Assembly: GCA_025355595.1 (NCBI GenBank)
Contig: JANXZI010000523.1
Location: 1-10,467 of the forward strand
Source: Spartobacteria bacterium
Lineage (GTDB): Bacteria > Verrucomicrobiota > Verrucomicrobiia > Chthoniobacterales > Chthoniobacteraceae
Length of the DNA: 10,467 bases
Direction of reading: 5' to 3'
In this document: positions 1 to 8,132 of the stretch, one piece after another
Numbering within the stretch: position 1 is the first letter of the stretch
How the letters are laid out: each line of letters begins with the position of its first letter
Made by a program: the position numbers and the translations under genes
Notes under the pieces: generated by a model
The model's input: the letters and a program-made list of their open reading frames with translations, nothing else
What the model was told of the DNA's origin: nothing
Databases searched by the model: none

Positions 1-3000
1 GCCGAGCAGGCTTTCGATGTCCGCATCGGACAGCGCATCCAGATCGACCTCGTCGGTCGCCGCGACTTCCACCGGTGCGGCTGCGGGAGCGGCAGAGGTT
101 TTGCCGCCCATGTGTCCGGCGATCAATGTCGCGATCTGGCCGATGGTGCGTGCACGCATGAGGCTGGCCGGCGGCAAAGCCACGCCGGTCGCGGTTTCGA
201 GGGAGTTTTCGATTTCCACACCCATCAGCGAATCCAATCCCAGATCGGTGAGCGGCTGATCGTCGCGCAGACTGCCGGGCTTCACGCGCAGGACGGAGCC
301 GACGACTTCGCGCACGGCGGCTGCGATGATCGGCTCGCGCTCCCCGGGCGGTGCGGACTCGATCTTATTCCGCCAGTCGCTCGTCACGCCGCCGCCTTCC
401 GTGGTTTCGACAGACGAGAGGATGCGTTCGAGCAGCGGATTTTCCTGCATGGCGCGGAAGAACTGCTGCCACTTCGCCCAGTCCACGCGGATGGCGGCGA
501 CCTGCGTGTTGCCGGCGACGAGCGAGGATTCGAGGATGGACATGACCTCGCCCGGCGAGAGCGCCGTCGTGCCCTGTCGCGCGAGGAATTCGGCGACGCG
601 TTCATTCCGCGCGACGTACCCTTCCCCGCCGAGCACGCCCCAGTTCATCGTGAGCGCCGGCAGTCCGAGCGCGTGGCGATGATGCGCCAGCGAGTCGAGG
701 AAGGCATTCGCCGCGCCGTAATTTCCCTGCGCGGGGTTTCCGAAGATGCTGGAGATGGATGAGAACATCACGAAGCAGTCGAGCGTGAGATCGCGCGTGC
801 CTTTGTGCAGGAGCCATGCGCCGTAAGCCTTCGGGGCCATCACGGTCCTCATGCGCTCGCGGTTCAGTGCGGCGAGCGGTGCGTCATCAATCACCATCGC
901 GAGATGGAAGAGGCCGCGCAGCGGCTGGTCGCCAGCGCGGATTTCCGCGAGCATTTTTGCGATGTCCTTTTCGGAGCCAGCGTCCGCTTTGACGACGCGC
1001 ACGCCGATTTCGCGATCACGCAGGCTTTGCACGAAGGCTTCCGCTTCCGGTGTCGTTGCGCCGCTGCGGCTGCTGAGCACGAGGTGCCGCGCGCCGCATT
1101 TCACCAGCCACTCGGCGAGCACTTTTCCGAAACCGCCAAATGCGCCGGTGATGAGGTAGCAGCCGTCCGGCCTGACCGCGAACGGCGGCGGAAGTGCCTC
1201 GCCGCGGCGCGGCACGAACGGCTCCGGGAATGACACGACGACTTTGCCGATGTGCTTGCCGCTCGCCATGAGGCGGAATGCAGCGTCGATGCGACATGCC
1301 GGGAAGGAGCGGAACGGCAGCGGCGTAAGCGCGCCCGTTTCGACGAGGTCGGAAAGTTCGCCGAGCATCTCGCGAGTGAGCGATTCGTCGCCGGCGAAAA
1401 TGGCGTCCATCGCGATGACGTGGAACGACGCGTTGCGCCGGAGCGGCCAGAGCGGGATGCGCGAGTTTTGGTAGATGTCGCGTTTGCCGATCTCGATGAA
1501 GCGGCCACCCTCCGCGAGGCACGAGAGCCCCATCGGGATCGCCTCGCCGGCGAGCGCGTTCAGGACGACATCGACGCCGCGGCGCCCGGTGAGTTCCATC
1601 ACGGCTTCGGCAAAATCGCCGCGGCGGGAATCAATGACATGCTTCACACCGAGTGTCTTGAGCAGCGCGCGTTTGGTGGGGTTGCCTGCGCTTGCGATGA
1701 CTTCCGCGCCGAGATGATGCGCGATCTGGATCGCCGCCATGCCGACGCCGCCCGCGCCCGCGTGGACGAGGACGCGTTCGCCTGCGCGCAGCCGCGCGAC
1801 GTTCTTGAGCGCGTGCCACGACGTCATGAAGACCACCGGAAGTGTCGCCGCTTCCTCGAAGGACAACCTGCCCGGAATGCGCCGGACATCGCCGCCGCGC
1901 GCGAGCGTCTGCGTGGAAAGACCGAACACGGCGAGGCCGAACACGCGATCACCCGGCGCGATGTGTTTCACGTCCGCGCCAACGGCTTTGATCACACCGC
2001 CGACTTCGTCGCCAAAGATGCGCGCGTCCGGCGCTTCGCCGGGATAGAGCGCGAGCGCCTTCAGAACGTCGCGGAAATTCATGCCCGCGGCTTTCACATC
2101 GATCAGCACTTCGCCCGGTCCGCACGCTGGCAGGGAGAAGGGCGCGAAACGCAGCGTGTCGAGATGCCCACGCTCGCGGGATTCGAGCCGCAGCGGCATC
2201 GCGGGATCGAGCGTCTGCTGCACGGAGGGACGCCCGCGCGAGAGGCGCTGCGCGTATCGCGCTTCGCCACGGAAGGCGATTTCCCGCTCGGCGTCTTGGC
2301 GAGCAAGTTCACTCCAGAGCAAGGCGGCATCGCAAGGAGCCGGGGCACCTCGCCCCGAGTCAACGCTGGGCCCGAGGCGGCCCCGCTCCTCGGCCAGTGG
2401 CGGCAGGTCGATTCCGCGGCAGGAGAGGTTTGAGTATTCGTTCAGGATGACGCGGAACAATCCGACGCCGGGCGCTTGCGCCACCGCAGTCGCGGTCGTC
2501 TCGCGGCCCGCCGGTTGGGCTCCGCGCGTGACGGCATCAATGCGCAATTTTCCGCCGGGGTTTGTCGCATCGAGCGCCTGACTGAGGTGCAGCAGAGCGT
2601 CGGTGCCCATGAGCATGTCGCCGTCGGCGACTTCTGCGGGAGCATCGAGACTCCACAGATAGACGATCCGTTCGAGCGGCGTTTCGGTCGCGCACGCTCC
2701 GAGGAGTTGCTTCCAATCCTCGGGCGCTTCCGGGCGCAAAGTGAATGTCTCGGCGTCTGTCGCGATGAACTTTTTTCCGGCCCACGCGAGGTGAACGCGC
2801 GCTCCAGCCGCGCGCAATTGCGTCGCGATGTCCTCACCGAGGCCGGCGGCGTCGGCGAAAATGAGCCATGACTTTTCCACCGGCGCTGGGGGCGGCGCGG
2901 GAGCGGCAGATGCCTCCTGCCACGCCTTCCGCGCGAGCAGACCCATCTGGCCTTCGCCTCCGGTCGGGCCGATCAGCCCCGGCAATGATGCCGTCTCGCT

Positions 3001-6000
3001 GAAGCCCGATTCTTTCAAGACGCGCTCCCACTGTGCGCGCTTCAGCAGCGGCTGCTCCGGACGCAGGTCGCGATCGGTGAAACGCCACCAGCCGCTCGTG
3101 AGACCGAACACCGTCTCGGTCCACAACTGCGGTGTCGCGGTGTCCATGAAGACGAGGCTGCCGCCCGGCGTGAGCAGTTCGTGCAAATGGCCGAGCGTCG
3201 CGCGGACATCGCTCACCGCATGCAGCACATTCGTGCCGATGATGAAGTCGAACGAGCCCGCCGCGAGCTCCTGCGTGGCGCCCGGTTTTTCGAGATCGAA
3301 AATCTTGCACTCGACTTCGGGAAACGCGGCCAGCTTTTGCTGCGCGCCGGGGAAGAAGCCCGCGGAGACATCGGTGAACGTGTAGGAATGCAGGCCGCGT
3401 TCGAGCAGTGGCAGCACGTGCGCGGCGAGGCCCGCGGTGCCGCCGCCGATTTCGAGGATGCGCAGGCCGCGTCCCTCGGGGAGATGACGCGCGGCTTCCC
3501 GCAGCGTGGCGCCGATCGCAGCCATCCAGTGACTCGTGTAGAGACCGTCGCCGTAGAATTGATCGAGCAACTCCGCGCCCGCGCCGGCGAAGAGCACCTG
3601 CACGGCGTCCTTTTCGCCGCGGAGAATCGGACCGAGTTCCGCGCAATTTCCCGCACAGAGCAGCCCCTCGGGCAGATGCCCGGAGTGCTGCGCGACGAAG
3701 GATCGCAGCGTCACCTGCGCGGAGTCCGCAGCGGCCGTGAATGCTGGCGTCGCGTGGAAACCCTTTGCGTCCTTCTTCATCAGGCCGCGCTTCGCGAGGC
3801 TGGCCATCAGCCGCCCGAAGACCGGCACCATCGCCGCGGCGAGGTGCAGGGAATCGGCGGTGAATTTCGCGCCCGCAACGACGCCCATTTCGCGCAATCC
3901 GTGCGCGAGTTGCGCAGCGGCGAGATCGTCGCCAGCGGCCATGGATGCTTGCAGCTCAGCGCGACCACGCGTGGCGATGACCTGTTCCAGCGTTTGCGCT
4001 GCGGCGGCGTGCAGTTGTTCGAGCGGCAGCGGCGGACGCGGTGAGGCAACGGAAGACGTCGTGCGCTCCCAATCCACATGATAGATCACGTCGCGCGTGC
4101 CTCCCGCTGCGCCCGGACGTCGGATTCCCGCGACGCTGATCGCCCGGAAGCCATCCACGAGAACGCACGGCTGTCCGGCTTCGTCGTAGATACCAAGGCG
4201 GCCTTCAAAGAATTCATCGTTGCACTGCAAGACGCTCGCGCGCACGCGCGCCGACGCGCCGGGGGTGCGGAGAAAAAGGATGCGTCCGAAGCGGACCGGC
4301 AGCTTCATCCCCGAGCCGCGTGTCTCGACTGTCGAACGGCCTGCGGAGAGGACGTGCAGCGCGCCATCGAGCAGTACGGGGTGCAGCGGATACTCGGCCG
4401 CGCGCTTCGCGGATTCCTCCGAGAGTGCGACGCGCCCCAGCGATTCCCCGGCTGCTGCGGACAGCTCGCGGACCGCACGGAATTCCTCACCGTAACGAAG
4501 CCCGAGGTCGGCCATGTAGCGGTAGAATCCCCCGACTTCGATCGGCAGCGTGCCGGGTGTGGCAGCGCTTTCCCATGTCGTCGCGGCGAAGGGGGACTCG
4601 GTGCGCTCCCCGCGCATCGAACCGACGACGTGGAGCGACCAGGCCGCAGCCTTTTCAAAGCGGCTCTGGATCGCAAACGTGTGCTCATTTGTATCGTAGG
4701 AAACCTCGATATGCACTCCCGATGCGGGCTCGGGCAGGATGAGTGGCTTGCGGATTTCGAAATCCTCGATGACAAACGGGCGGCCCTCGAAGAGCTGCAC
4801 GCCGGCTTCCAGGACCAGCTCCACAAATGCGGCGGCGGGAAAGATGACGTGGCTGTCCACCTTGTGATCCTGAAGGAACGCCATGTGGCGACCGTCGAGG
4901 CGCGCGATCCAGGTCGGCGTCGCGCGGGGCAGCCGCACATCGAGAAGCCCGCGGCCACCGGGTGCGAGACGGCCTTCGCGCCAGTCGCTCGCTTCGCTCC
5001 ACCAGCGGCTCTTGTCCCACGAATAGGCGGGAAGCGCGAGCAGGCGACGCGAAGGAGTCATCGCCGCAAAATTCAGCGCGACGCCAGCGCAGTGCAGATC
5101 CATCGCGGTTTCGAGCAGCGACGCGTGCTCGCGATCGCGACGCATCGTGGAAAGCACGGGCGCCTTGCCGGTGCGGCTGGCGAGGCATTCCTGAATCGAA
5201 TGCACGAGCGCGGGATGCGCGCCGATTTCCAGCCACACGTCCACGCCGAAATCCGCGAGCGCATTCACTGCGGACGCGAATTGCACGGGTTGCCGCACGC
5301 CGCGTCCCCAGTGGACTGCGATGCACGTTTCGCCGGAGCAGCGCGCGCCGGTGACTGTGCTGAAAAACGGAACCGTCCCGGCCTGGGGCTGAAGATCAGC
5401 GATCGCCTCCTCGAGTTCCGCAGAGGCGGGCTCCATGAGCGGATGATGGAAGGGATGATCCACGCGCACGAGGCGCGCGAAGACGCCCTGCGGCTCCAGT
5501 TCCGCGAGCATCGCCTCCAACGAAATCTTCGCTCCGGCCAGGGTCAGCGAGCGCAGGCCGTTGAATGCGGCGATCGTGACGGTGCGATCGTGGCGTGCGA
5601 TTAGCGCCCGCGCTTCATCTTCACCGAGACCGACGGCGAGCATGGTGCCTTCGCCTCGCGCGCAGCCATCCATGAAACGCGAGCGCAGCACAATGACGCG
5701 TGCCCCTTCCTCGATGCTGAACACCCCGGCGACACACGCCGCAGCGATCTCGCCGACGCTGTGGCCGACGACTGCGGCGGGCGCGATGCCCCACGATTTC
5801 CAAAGCTCCGCGAGCGAGACCTGCATGGCGAAAATCGCGGGCTGCGCGATCTCGGTGCGATGCATCTGCGATGTCTCCTCGCTGCGGGCGAGTTCATCGA
5901 GGAGGGAAAAGCGCGCCCACGGTTTCATCGCGGCGGCGCAGCGTTGCATCGTCTCGCGGAAGACCGGCTCGTGGCGCATCAGCTCGCGGCCCATGCCCCA

Positions 6001-7659
6001 CCATTGCGGGCCCTGTCCGCTCATCACGAAAGCGACGCGCGGCGCATGCTCGGGGCGCGGGGAAAAGGCGGTGCGAATTTTCGGGCTTTCCTGCTTCACG
6101 CCGAAGCCGGCGAGTTCCTGCACCAACTCCGTCATCAAACTCGTGACGACGGTCAGGCGGTAAGGATGATGATTTCGCCGCGCGCCGAGGGAGTAAACCA
6201 GATCGGGCAGGAGCGGCGCATCGCCATTCGCGTGGGCGCGCTCGTCGAGCCAGTTCCCAAGCTGCGAGGCGGAGGTGCGGAGCGCTTCCTCGGAGCGCGC
6301 CGAGAGCATGACCGGCCAGGCGCGCTCAGTGGTTTTTTCGGAATGTTCTCGATGCGGAAGTTGCGGCGCTTCCTCGATGATGACGTGCGCATTCGCACCG
6401 CCGAAGCCGAACGAATTGACGCCCACCATGCGCGGACCGCTCGTCTCGGGAAATGGCTCCAGCGTCGTGTTCACGCGCAGCTTCAGCGCGTCGAAATCAA
6501 TGTGCGGATTCGGTGTCTCGAAGTGAAGGTTCGCCGGGATCTGCCGGTGCTTGAGCACAAGCACTGCCTTCACGAGTCCGGCGATGCCCGCGGCGGTTTC
6601 CAAGTGGCCGAGGTTCGTCTTCACCGAGCCGATCGTCAGCGGCGCATCCGCCGCCCGGTCGGCACACAATGCCTCCGCAAGCGCGTGAGCCTCGATCGGA
6701 TCGCCCACCGCAGTGCCAGTGCCGTGTGCTTCGACAAAGCCGATCTGCGACGGCGCGACGCCCGCATCGGCGCACGCCTCCCGGACGAGCCGGGCTTGCG
6801 CCTCAGTGCTTGGCAGCGAGATGCCGTTCGTGTGCCCGTCCTGATTCGTCGCCGTGCCGATGATGATCCCGTGAATCGGATCGCCGTCGGCGATGGCCTG
6901 CGAGAGGCGTTTCAGCAGCACCATGCCCGCGCCCTCACCGCGGACGAAACCATTCGCCGAGGCGTCGAACGCCTTGCACTTGCCATCCGGCGAAAGCATG
7001 GAGGCCTGCGAAAAACCGATGAAGCCTCCGGGCGTAATCATCACCGTCACACCTCCGGCCAGCGCGGTGTCGCCACGACCGGCGCGGATGTGCTCGCACG
7101 CCGCGTGGACCGCCGTGAGCGCGGAAGAGCACGCCGTATCCATCGCGATGCTCGGGCCGCGCAGGTTCAGGCAGTAGGAAATGCGATTCGCGGCGATGCT
7201 GTGCGCGGTGCCGGTCGGCGAATGCGCGGAAATCCCCGCGGAATCCCACGGAGTGCCCTGGATTATCTGATAGTCGTTATGCGAAATGCCGACGAACACG
7301 CCAATCTCGGTCCCCTTTTCAAAATCCAGCACGATGCCTGCGTCCTCGATCGCCTCCCATGCGGTTTCCAGCAGCAGCCGCTGCTGCGGATCGACGTACG
7401 GCGCCTCGCGCGGCGAGATGCCGAAGAACTGCGGATCGAATTGTTCGATGCCATCCACAAATCCCCCACGCTTGGCGATCGACTTCCCCGCCAGCCCCGG
7501 TTCCGAATCGTAATAGCGCTCCACGTTCCACCGATCCGGCGGCACGTCGCCCACGGCCTCGCGTCCGTCGGCCATCAGCTCCCAAAGCGCCTCCGGAGTG
7601 TTGATTCCTCCCGGAAACCGGCAGCCGATCCCGATGATTGCAATACGATCTTTGGACAT
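1..7659 (-). CDS. Single-module highly reducing type I polyketide synthase, KS-AT-DH-cMT-psiKR-ER-KR-ACP (3' end outside window)
   Basis: Cytoplasmic megasynthase that should build a reduced, probably alpha-methylated acyl chain from malonyl units, NADPH and SAM. Approximate residues: KS 5-430 (Cys177 in DTACSS, His312 in EAHGTGT, His352 in NLGH); AT 540-820 (Ser634 in GHSVGE; HPFH ending at His738, nearer the malonyl HAFH than the methylmalonyl YASH motif); DH 900-1175 (His932, Asp1098 in HPVLLDGALH); cMT 1290-1545 (SAM loop EIGGGTAG from about 1403, His1480 in NVLHA); structural psiKR 1595-1755; ER 1815-2140 (GAGGVG 1968-1973); KR 2165-2350 (TGAFGGFG 2171-2178, Ser2301, Tyr2314, IDD motif suggesting B-type); ACP 2430-2510 (Ser2477 in LGLDSLM). 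I checked the frame at points across all domains and found no frameshift. The ATG at 7659 puts the KS five residues in; no in-frame ATG or GTG lies between it and an upstream stop near 7780. No Shine-Dalgarno motif is evident. The last residues (DLDALSDADIESLLG) resemble the acidic tail that often ends ACP-terminated PKSs, so the stop is probably close. Product and strictly iterative use are inferred. Confidence 0.96.
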   Translation of the reverse strand, partial: MSKDRIAIIGIGCRFPGGINTPEALWELMADGREAVGDVPPDRWNVERYYDSEPGLAGKSIAKRGGFVDGIEQFDPQFFGISPREAPYVDPQQRLLLETAWEAIEDAGIVLDFEKGTEIGVFVGISHNDYQIIQGTPWDSAGISAHSPTGTAHSIAANRISYCLNLRGPSIAMDTACSSALTAVHAACEHIRAGRGDTALAGGVTVMITPGGFIGFSQASMLSPDGKCKAFDASANGFVRGEGAGMVLLKRLSQAIADGDPIHGIIIGTATNQDGHTNGISLPSTEAQARLVREACADAGVAPSQIGFVEAHGTGTAVGDPIEAHALAEALCADRAADAPLTIGSVKTNLGHLETAAGIAGLVKAVLVLKHRQIPANLHFETPNPHIDFDALKLRVNTTLEPFPETSGPRMVGVNSFGFGGANAHVIIEEAPQLPHREHSEKTTERAWPVMLSARSEEALRTSASQLGNWLDERAHANGDAPLLPDLVYSLGARRNHHPYRLTVVTSLMTELVQELAGFGVKQESPKIRTAFSPRPEHAPRVAFVMSGQGPQWWGMGRELMRHEPVFRETMQRCAAAMKPWARFSLLDELARSEETSQMHRTEIAQPAIFAMQVSLAELWKSWGIAPAAVVGHSVGEIAAACVAGVFSIEEGARVIVLRSRFMDGCARGEGTMLAVGLGEDEARALIARHDRTVTIAAFNGLRSLTLAGAKISLEAMLAELEPQGVFARLVRVDHPFHHPLMEPASAELEEAIADLQPQAGTVPFFSTVTGARCSGETCIAVHWGRGVRQPVQFASAVNALADFGVDVWLEIGAHPALVHSIQECLASRTGKAPVLSTMRRDREHASLLETAMDLHCAGVALNFAAMTPSRRLLALPAYSWDKSRWWSEASDWREGRLAPGGRGLLDVRLPRATPTWIARLDGRHMAFLQDHKVDSHVIFPAAAFVELVLEAGVQLFEGRPFVIEDFEIRKPLILPEPASGVHIEVSYDTNEHTFAIQSRFEKAAAWSLHVVGSMRGERTESPFAATTWESAATPGTLPIEVGGFYRYMADLGLRYGEEFRAVRELSAAAGESLGRVALSEESAKRAAEYPLHPVLLDGALHVLSAGRSTVETRGSGMKLPVRFGRILFLRTPGASARVRASVLQCNDEFFEGRLGIYDEAGQPCVLVDGFRAISVAGIRRPGAAGGTRDVIYHVDWERTTSSVASPRPPLPLEQLHAAAAQTLEQVIATRGRAELQASMAAGDDLAAAQLAHGLREMGVVAGAKFTADSLHLAAAMVPVFGRLMASLAKRGLMKKDAKGFHATPAFTAAADSAQVTLRSFVAQHSGHLPEGLLCAGNCAELGPILRGEKDAVQVLFAGAGAELLDQFYGDGLYTSHWMAAIGATLREAARHLPEGRGLRILEIGGGTAGLAAHVLPLLERGLHSYTFTDVSAGFFPGAQQKLAAFPEVECKIFDLEKPGATQELAAGSFDFIIGTNVLHAVSDVRATLGHLHELLTPGGSLVFMDTATPQLWTETVFGLTSGWWRFTDRDLRPEQPLLKRAQWERVLKESGFSETASLPGLIGPTGGEGQMGLLARKAWQEASAAPAPPPAPVEKSWLIFADAAGLGEDIATQLRAAGARVHLAWAGKKFIATDAETFTLRPEAPEDWKQLLGACATETPLERIVYLWSLDAPAEVADGDMLMGTDALLHLSQALDATNPGGKLRIDAVTRGAQPAGRETTATAVAQAPGVGLFRVILNEYSNLSCRGIDLPPLAEERGRLGPSVDSGRGAPAPCDAALLWSELARQDAEREIAFRGEARYAQRLSRGRPSVQQTLDPAMPLRLESRERGHLDTLRFAPFSLPACGPGEVLIDVKAAGMNFRDVLKALALYPGEAPDARIFGDEVGGVIKAVGADVKHIAPGDRVFGLAVFGLSTQTLARGGDVRRIPGRLSFEEAATLPVVFMTSWHALKNVARLRAGERVLVHAGAGGVGMAAIQIAHHLGAEVIASAGNPTKRALLKTLGVKHVIDSRRGDFAEAVMELTGRRGVDVVLNALAGEAIPMGLSCLAEGGRFIEIGKRDIYQNSRIPLWPLRRNASFHVIAMDAIFAGDESLTREMLGELSDLVETGALTPLPFRSFPACRIDAAFRLMASGKHIGKVVVSFPEPFVPRRGEALPPPFAVRPDGCYLITGAFGGFGKVLAEWLVKCGARHLVLSSRSGATTPEAEAFVQSLRDREIGVRVVKADAGSEKDIAKMLAEIRAGDQPLRGLFHLAMVIDDAPLAALNRERMRTVMAPKAYGAWLLHKGTRDLTLDCFVMFSSISSIFGNPAQGNYGAANAFLDSLAHHRHALGLPALTMNWGVLGGEGYVARNERVAEFLARQGTTALSPGEVMSILESSLVAGNTQVAAIRVDWAKWQQFFRAMQENPLLERILSSVETTEGGGVTSDWRNKIESAPPGEREPIIAAAVREVVGSVLRVKPGSLRDDQPLTDLGLDSLMGVEIENSLETATGVALPPASLMRARTIGQIATLIAGHMGGKTSAAPAAAPVEVAATDEVDLDALSDADIESLLG
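2336..2389. repeat. 54-bp imperfect palindrome embedded in frame in the PKS gene
   Basis: Arms 2336-2360 and 2365-2389 are inverted copies matching at 18 of 25 positions without gaps, around a 4-base loop (CAAC). Both arms start GGAGC from the outside and share CCTCG in the middle. The element is 54 bp, exactly 18 codons, and encodes about residues 1758-1775 (RGRLGPSVDSGRGAPA), rich in Gly, Arg, Ser and Pro. It lies between the end of the structural KR half (GIDLPPLAEE) and the segment leading into the ER (LLWSELARQDAEREIAFRGEARY). Family members as I know them have roughly ten residues here; this protein has about 27. Removing the palindrome would restore the usual spacing. It may be an in-frame insertion of a dispersed palindromic element. 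Chance high-GC self-complementarity is the alternative. Confidence 0.6.
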
Positions 7660-7960
7660 GGGAATTTCGGGCCGGCAGGTTGCGCCACGATTTGGATTTG
7701 GATCTGTCAAGAGATGCTGTTTCTCGTGTTTGCGAAATAATTTTGAGGTTCCGAGTGACGGTTGGGTTTTATGTCTGCCTTATCTGAATCGCATCCGGGC
7801 CAAAAAGTGGCCCTCTTTGTTTCAGGCAAAGCATCGTCTCGATGCACAACTTGCCCACTCGGGCATTCATGCGCGCATGCTAAGTTCGTTCGGCATAGAA
7901 AACCAGCCAAACTTCATGTTCATTGCTGGGAGGCACCTCACCCGAACCGAGGCGGAGAAG

Positions 7961-7976
7961 GTAACCAAAAGGTTAC
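7961..7976. repeat. Short perfect inverted repeat GTAACC-AAAA-GGTTAC
   Basis: Six-base arms with a four-base loop lie about 300 bases upstream of the PKS start. GAAAC-T-GTTTC (7978-7988), a second small inverted repeat, follows immediately. Together they could be an operator or a small hairpin. There is no T-run to suggest an intrinsic terminator. Confidence 0.4.
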
Positions 7977-8024
7977 TGAAACTGTTTCGCACACCGTAGG
8001 TACTGCAGGTTCCTTTACTGAAAC
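7973..8024. repeat. Direct repeat pair TTACTGAAAC, 42 bp apart
   Basis: TTACTGAAAC occurs at 7973-7982 and again at 8015-8024. The start-to-start distance of 42 bp is about four turns of B-DNA, so both copies would face the same side of the helix. The first copy overlaps both small inverted repeats at 7961-7988. This arrangement fits a two-site operator for a DNA-binding regulator of the PKS, but that is inferred from geometry alone. Confidence 0.4.
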
Positions 8025-8103
8025 GAATTCGCTTTTCATCGCGCCGCACCGGAGACGAACCGCGGGTCGAGCGGTGCCAGGGAGTGAGGGGGCTGGCGAA
8101 TTC
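8025..8103. repeat. 79-bp nested inverted repeat downstream of the beta-helix gene
   Basis: The outer arms GAATTCGC (8025-8032) and GCGAATTC (8096-8103) are perfect 8-base inverted copies. Inside them, GCACCG (8046-8051) pairs with CGGTGC (8072-8077). On the minus strand a further CCAG...CTGG pair can form next to it. The transcript reading out of the beta-helix gene (stop codon 8133-8135) would meet this structure about 30 bases after its stop and could fold into a branched, three-way structure. It could act as a 3' end stabiliser, a factor-dependent terminator or a REP-like element. No U-tract follows. Confidence 0.45.
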
Positions 8104-8132
8104 CGCAGAATGAGCAACACTCGCCGACAATC

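Larger units (their letters stand above)
7660..8132. other. Intergenic region upstream of the PKS gene
   Basis: A 473-bp gap with no convincing coding sequence. G+C is about 50% on sampled lines, far below the PKS. It should hold the PKS promoter on the minus strand. I see no good sigma70 pair. A TTGACA lies on the minus strand at 7710-7705, but no TATAAT-like box follows at 16-18 bases. Other visible elements are a TTTGGA doublet (7691-7702), a 5-bp hairpin GGGCC/GGCCC (7797-7813), a 12-bp perfect palindrome CATGCGCGCATG (7868-7879), and the repeats listed separately. Short open frames here (for example plus strand 7598-7999) overlap the PKS start and have no recognisable family or ribosome site. 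Confidence 0.7.

Noticed and set aside
7682..7710. Minus-strand TTGACA as a -35 box for the PKS
   Set aside because: The hexamer is perfect, but the position 17 bases on reads TGGCGC, which is not a -10 box. One hexamer alone is not enough for a promoter call.
5761..7740. Long plus-strand open frame of 659 codons opposite the KS/AT region, and similar ones at 4078-5604 and 1252-2433
   Set aside because: They lie antisense to clearly conserved PKS domains. Open antisense frames are expected in GC-rich codon-biased genes, and their translations are Arg/His/Ala-rich without any family resemblance.
7868..7879. 12-bp palindrome CATGCGCGCATG as an operator
   Set aside because: It is a single alternating purine/pyrimidine palindrome with no second copy or promoter around it; noted only within the spacer.
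7598..7999. Plus-strand 133-codon frame crossing the PKS start and the spacer
   Set aside because: It overlaps the PKS N-terminus, has no recognisable family and no ribosome site. The part in the spacer is not enough to call a gene.
8038..8090. tRNA-like T-arm string (GCGGTTCGTCTCC on the minus strand)
   Set aside because: The putative T-stem does not pair over five bases and no acceptor, D or anticodon arms fit around it.
7867..8130. Minus-strand 87-codon frame in the spacer
   Set aside because: It covers the nested inverted repeat, has no hydrophobic or domain signature, and its translation looks random.
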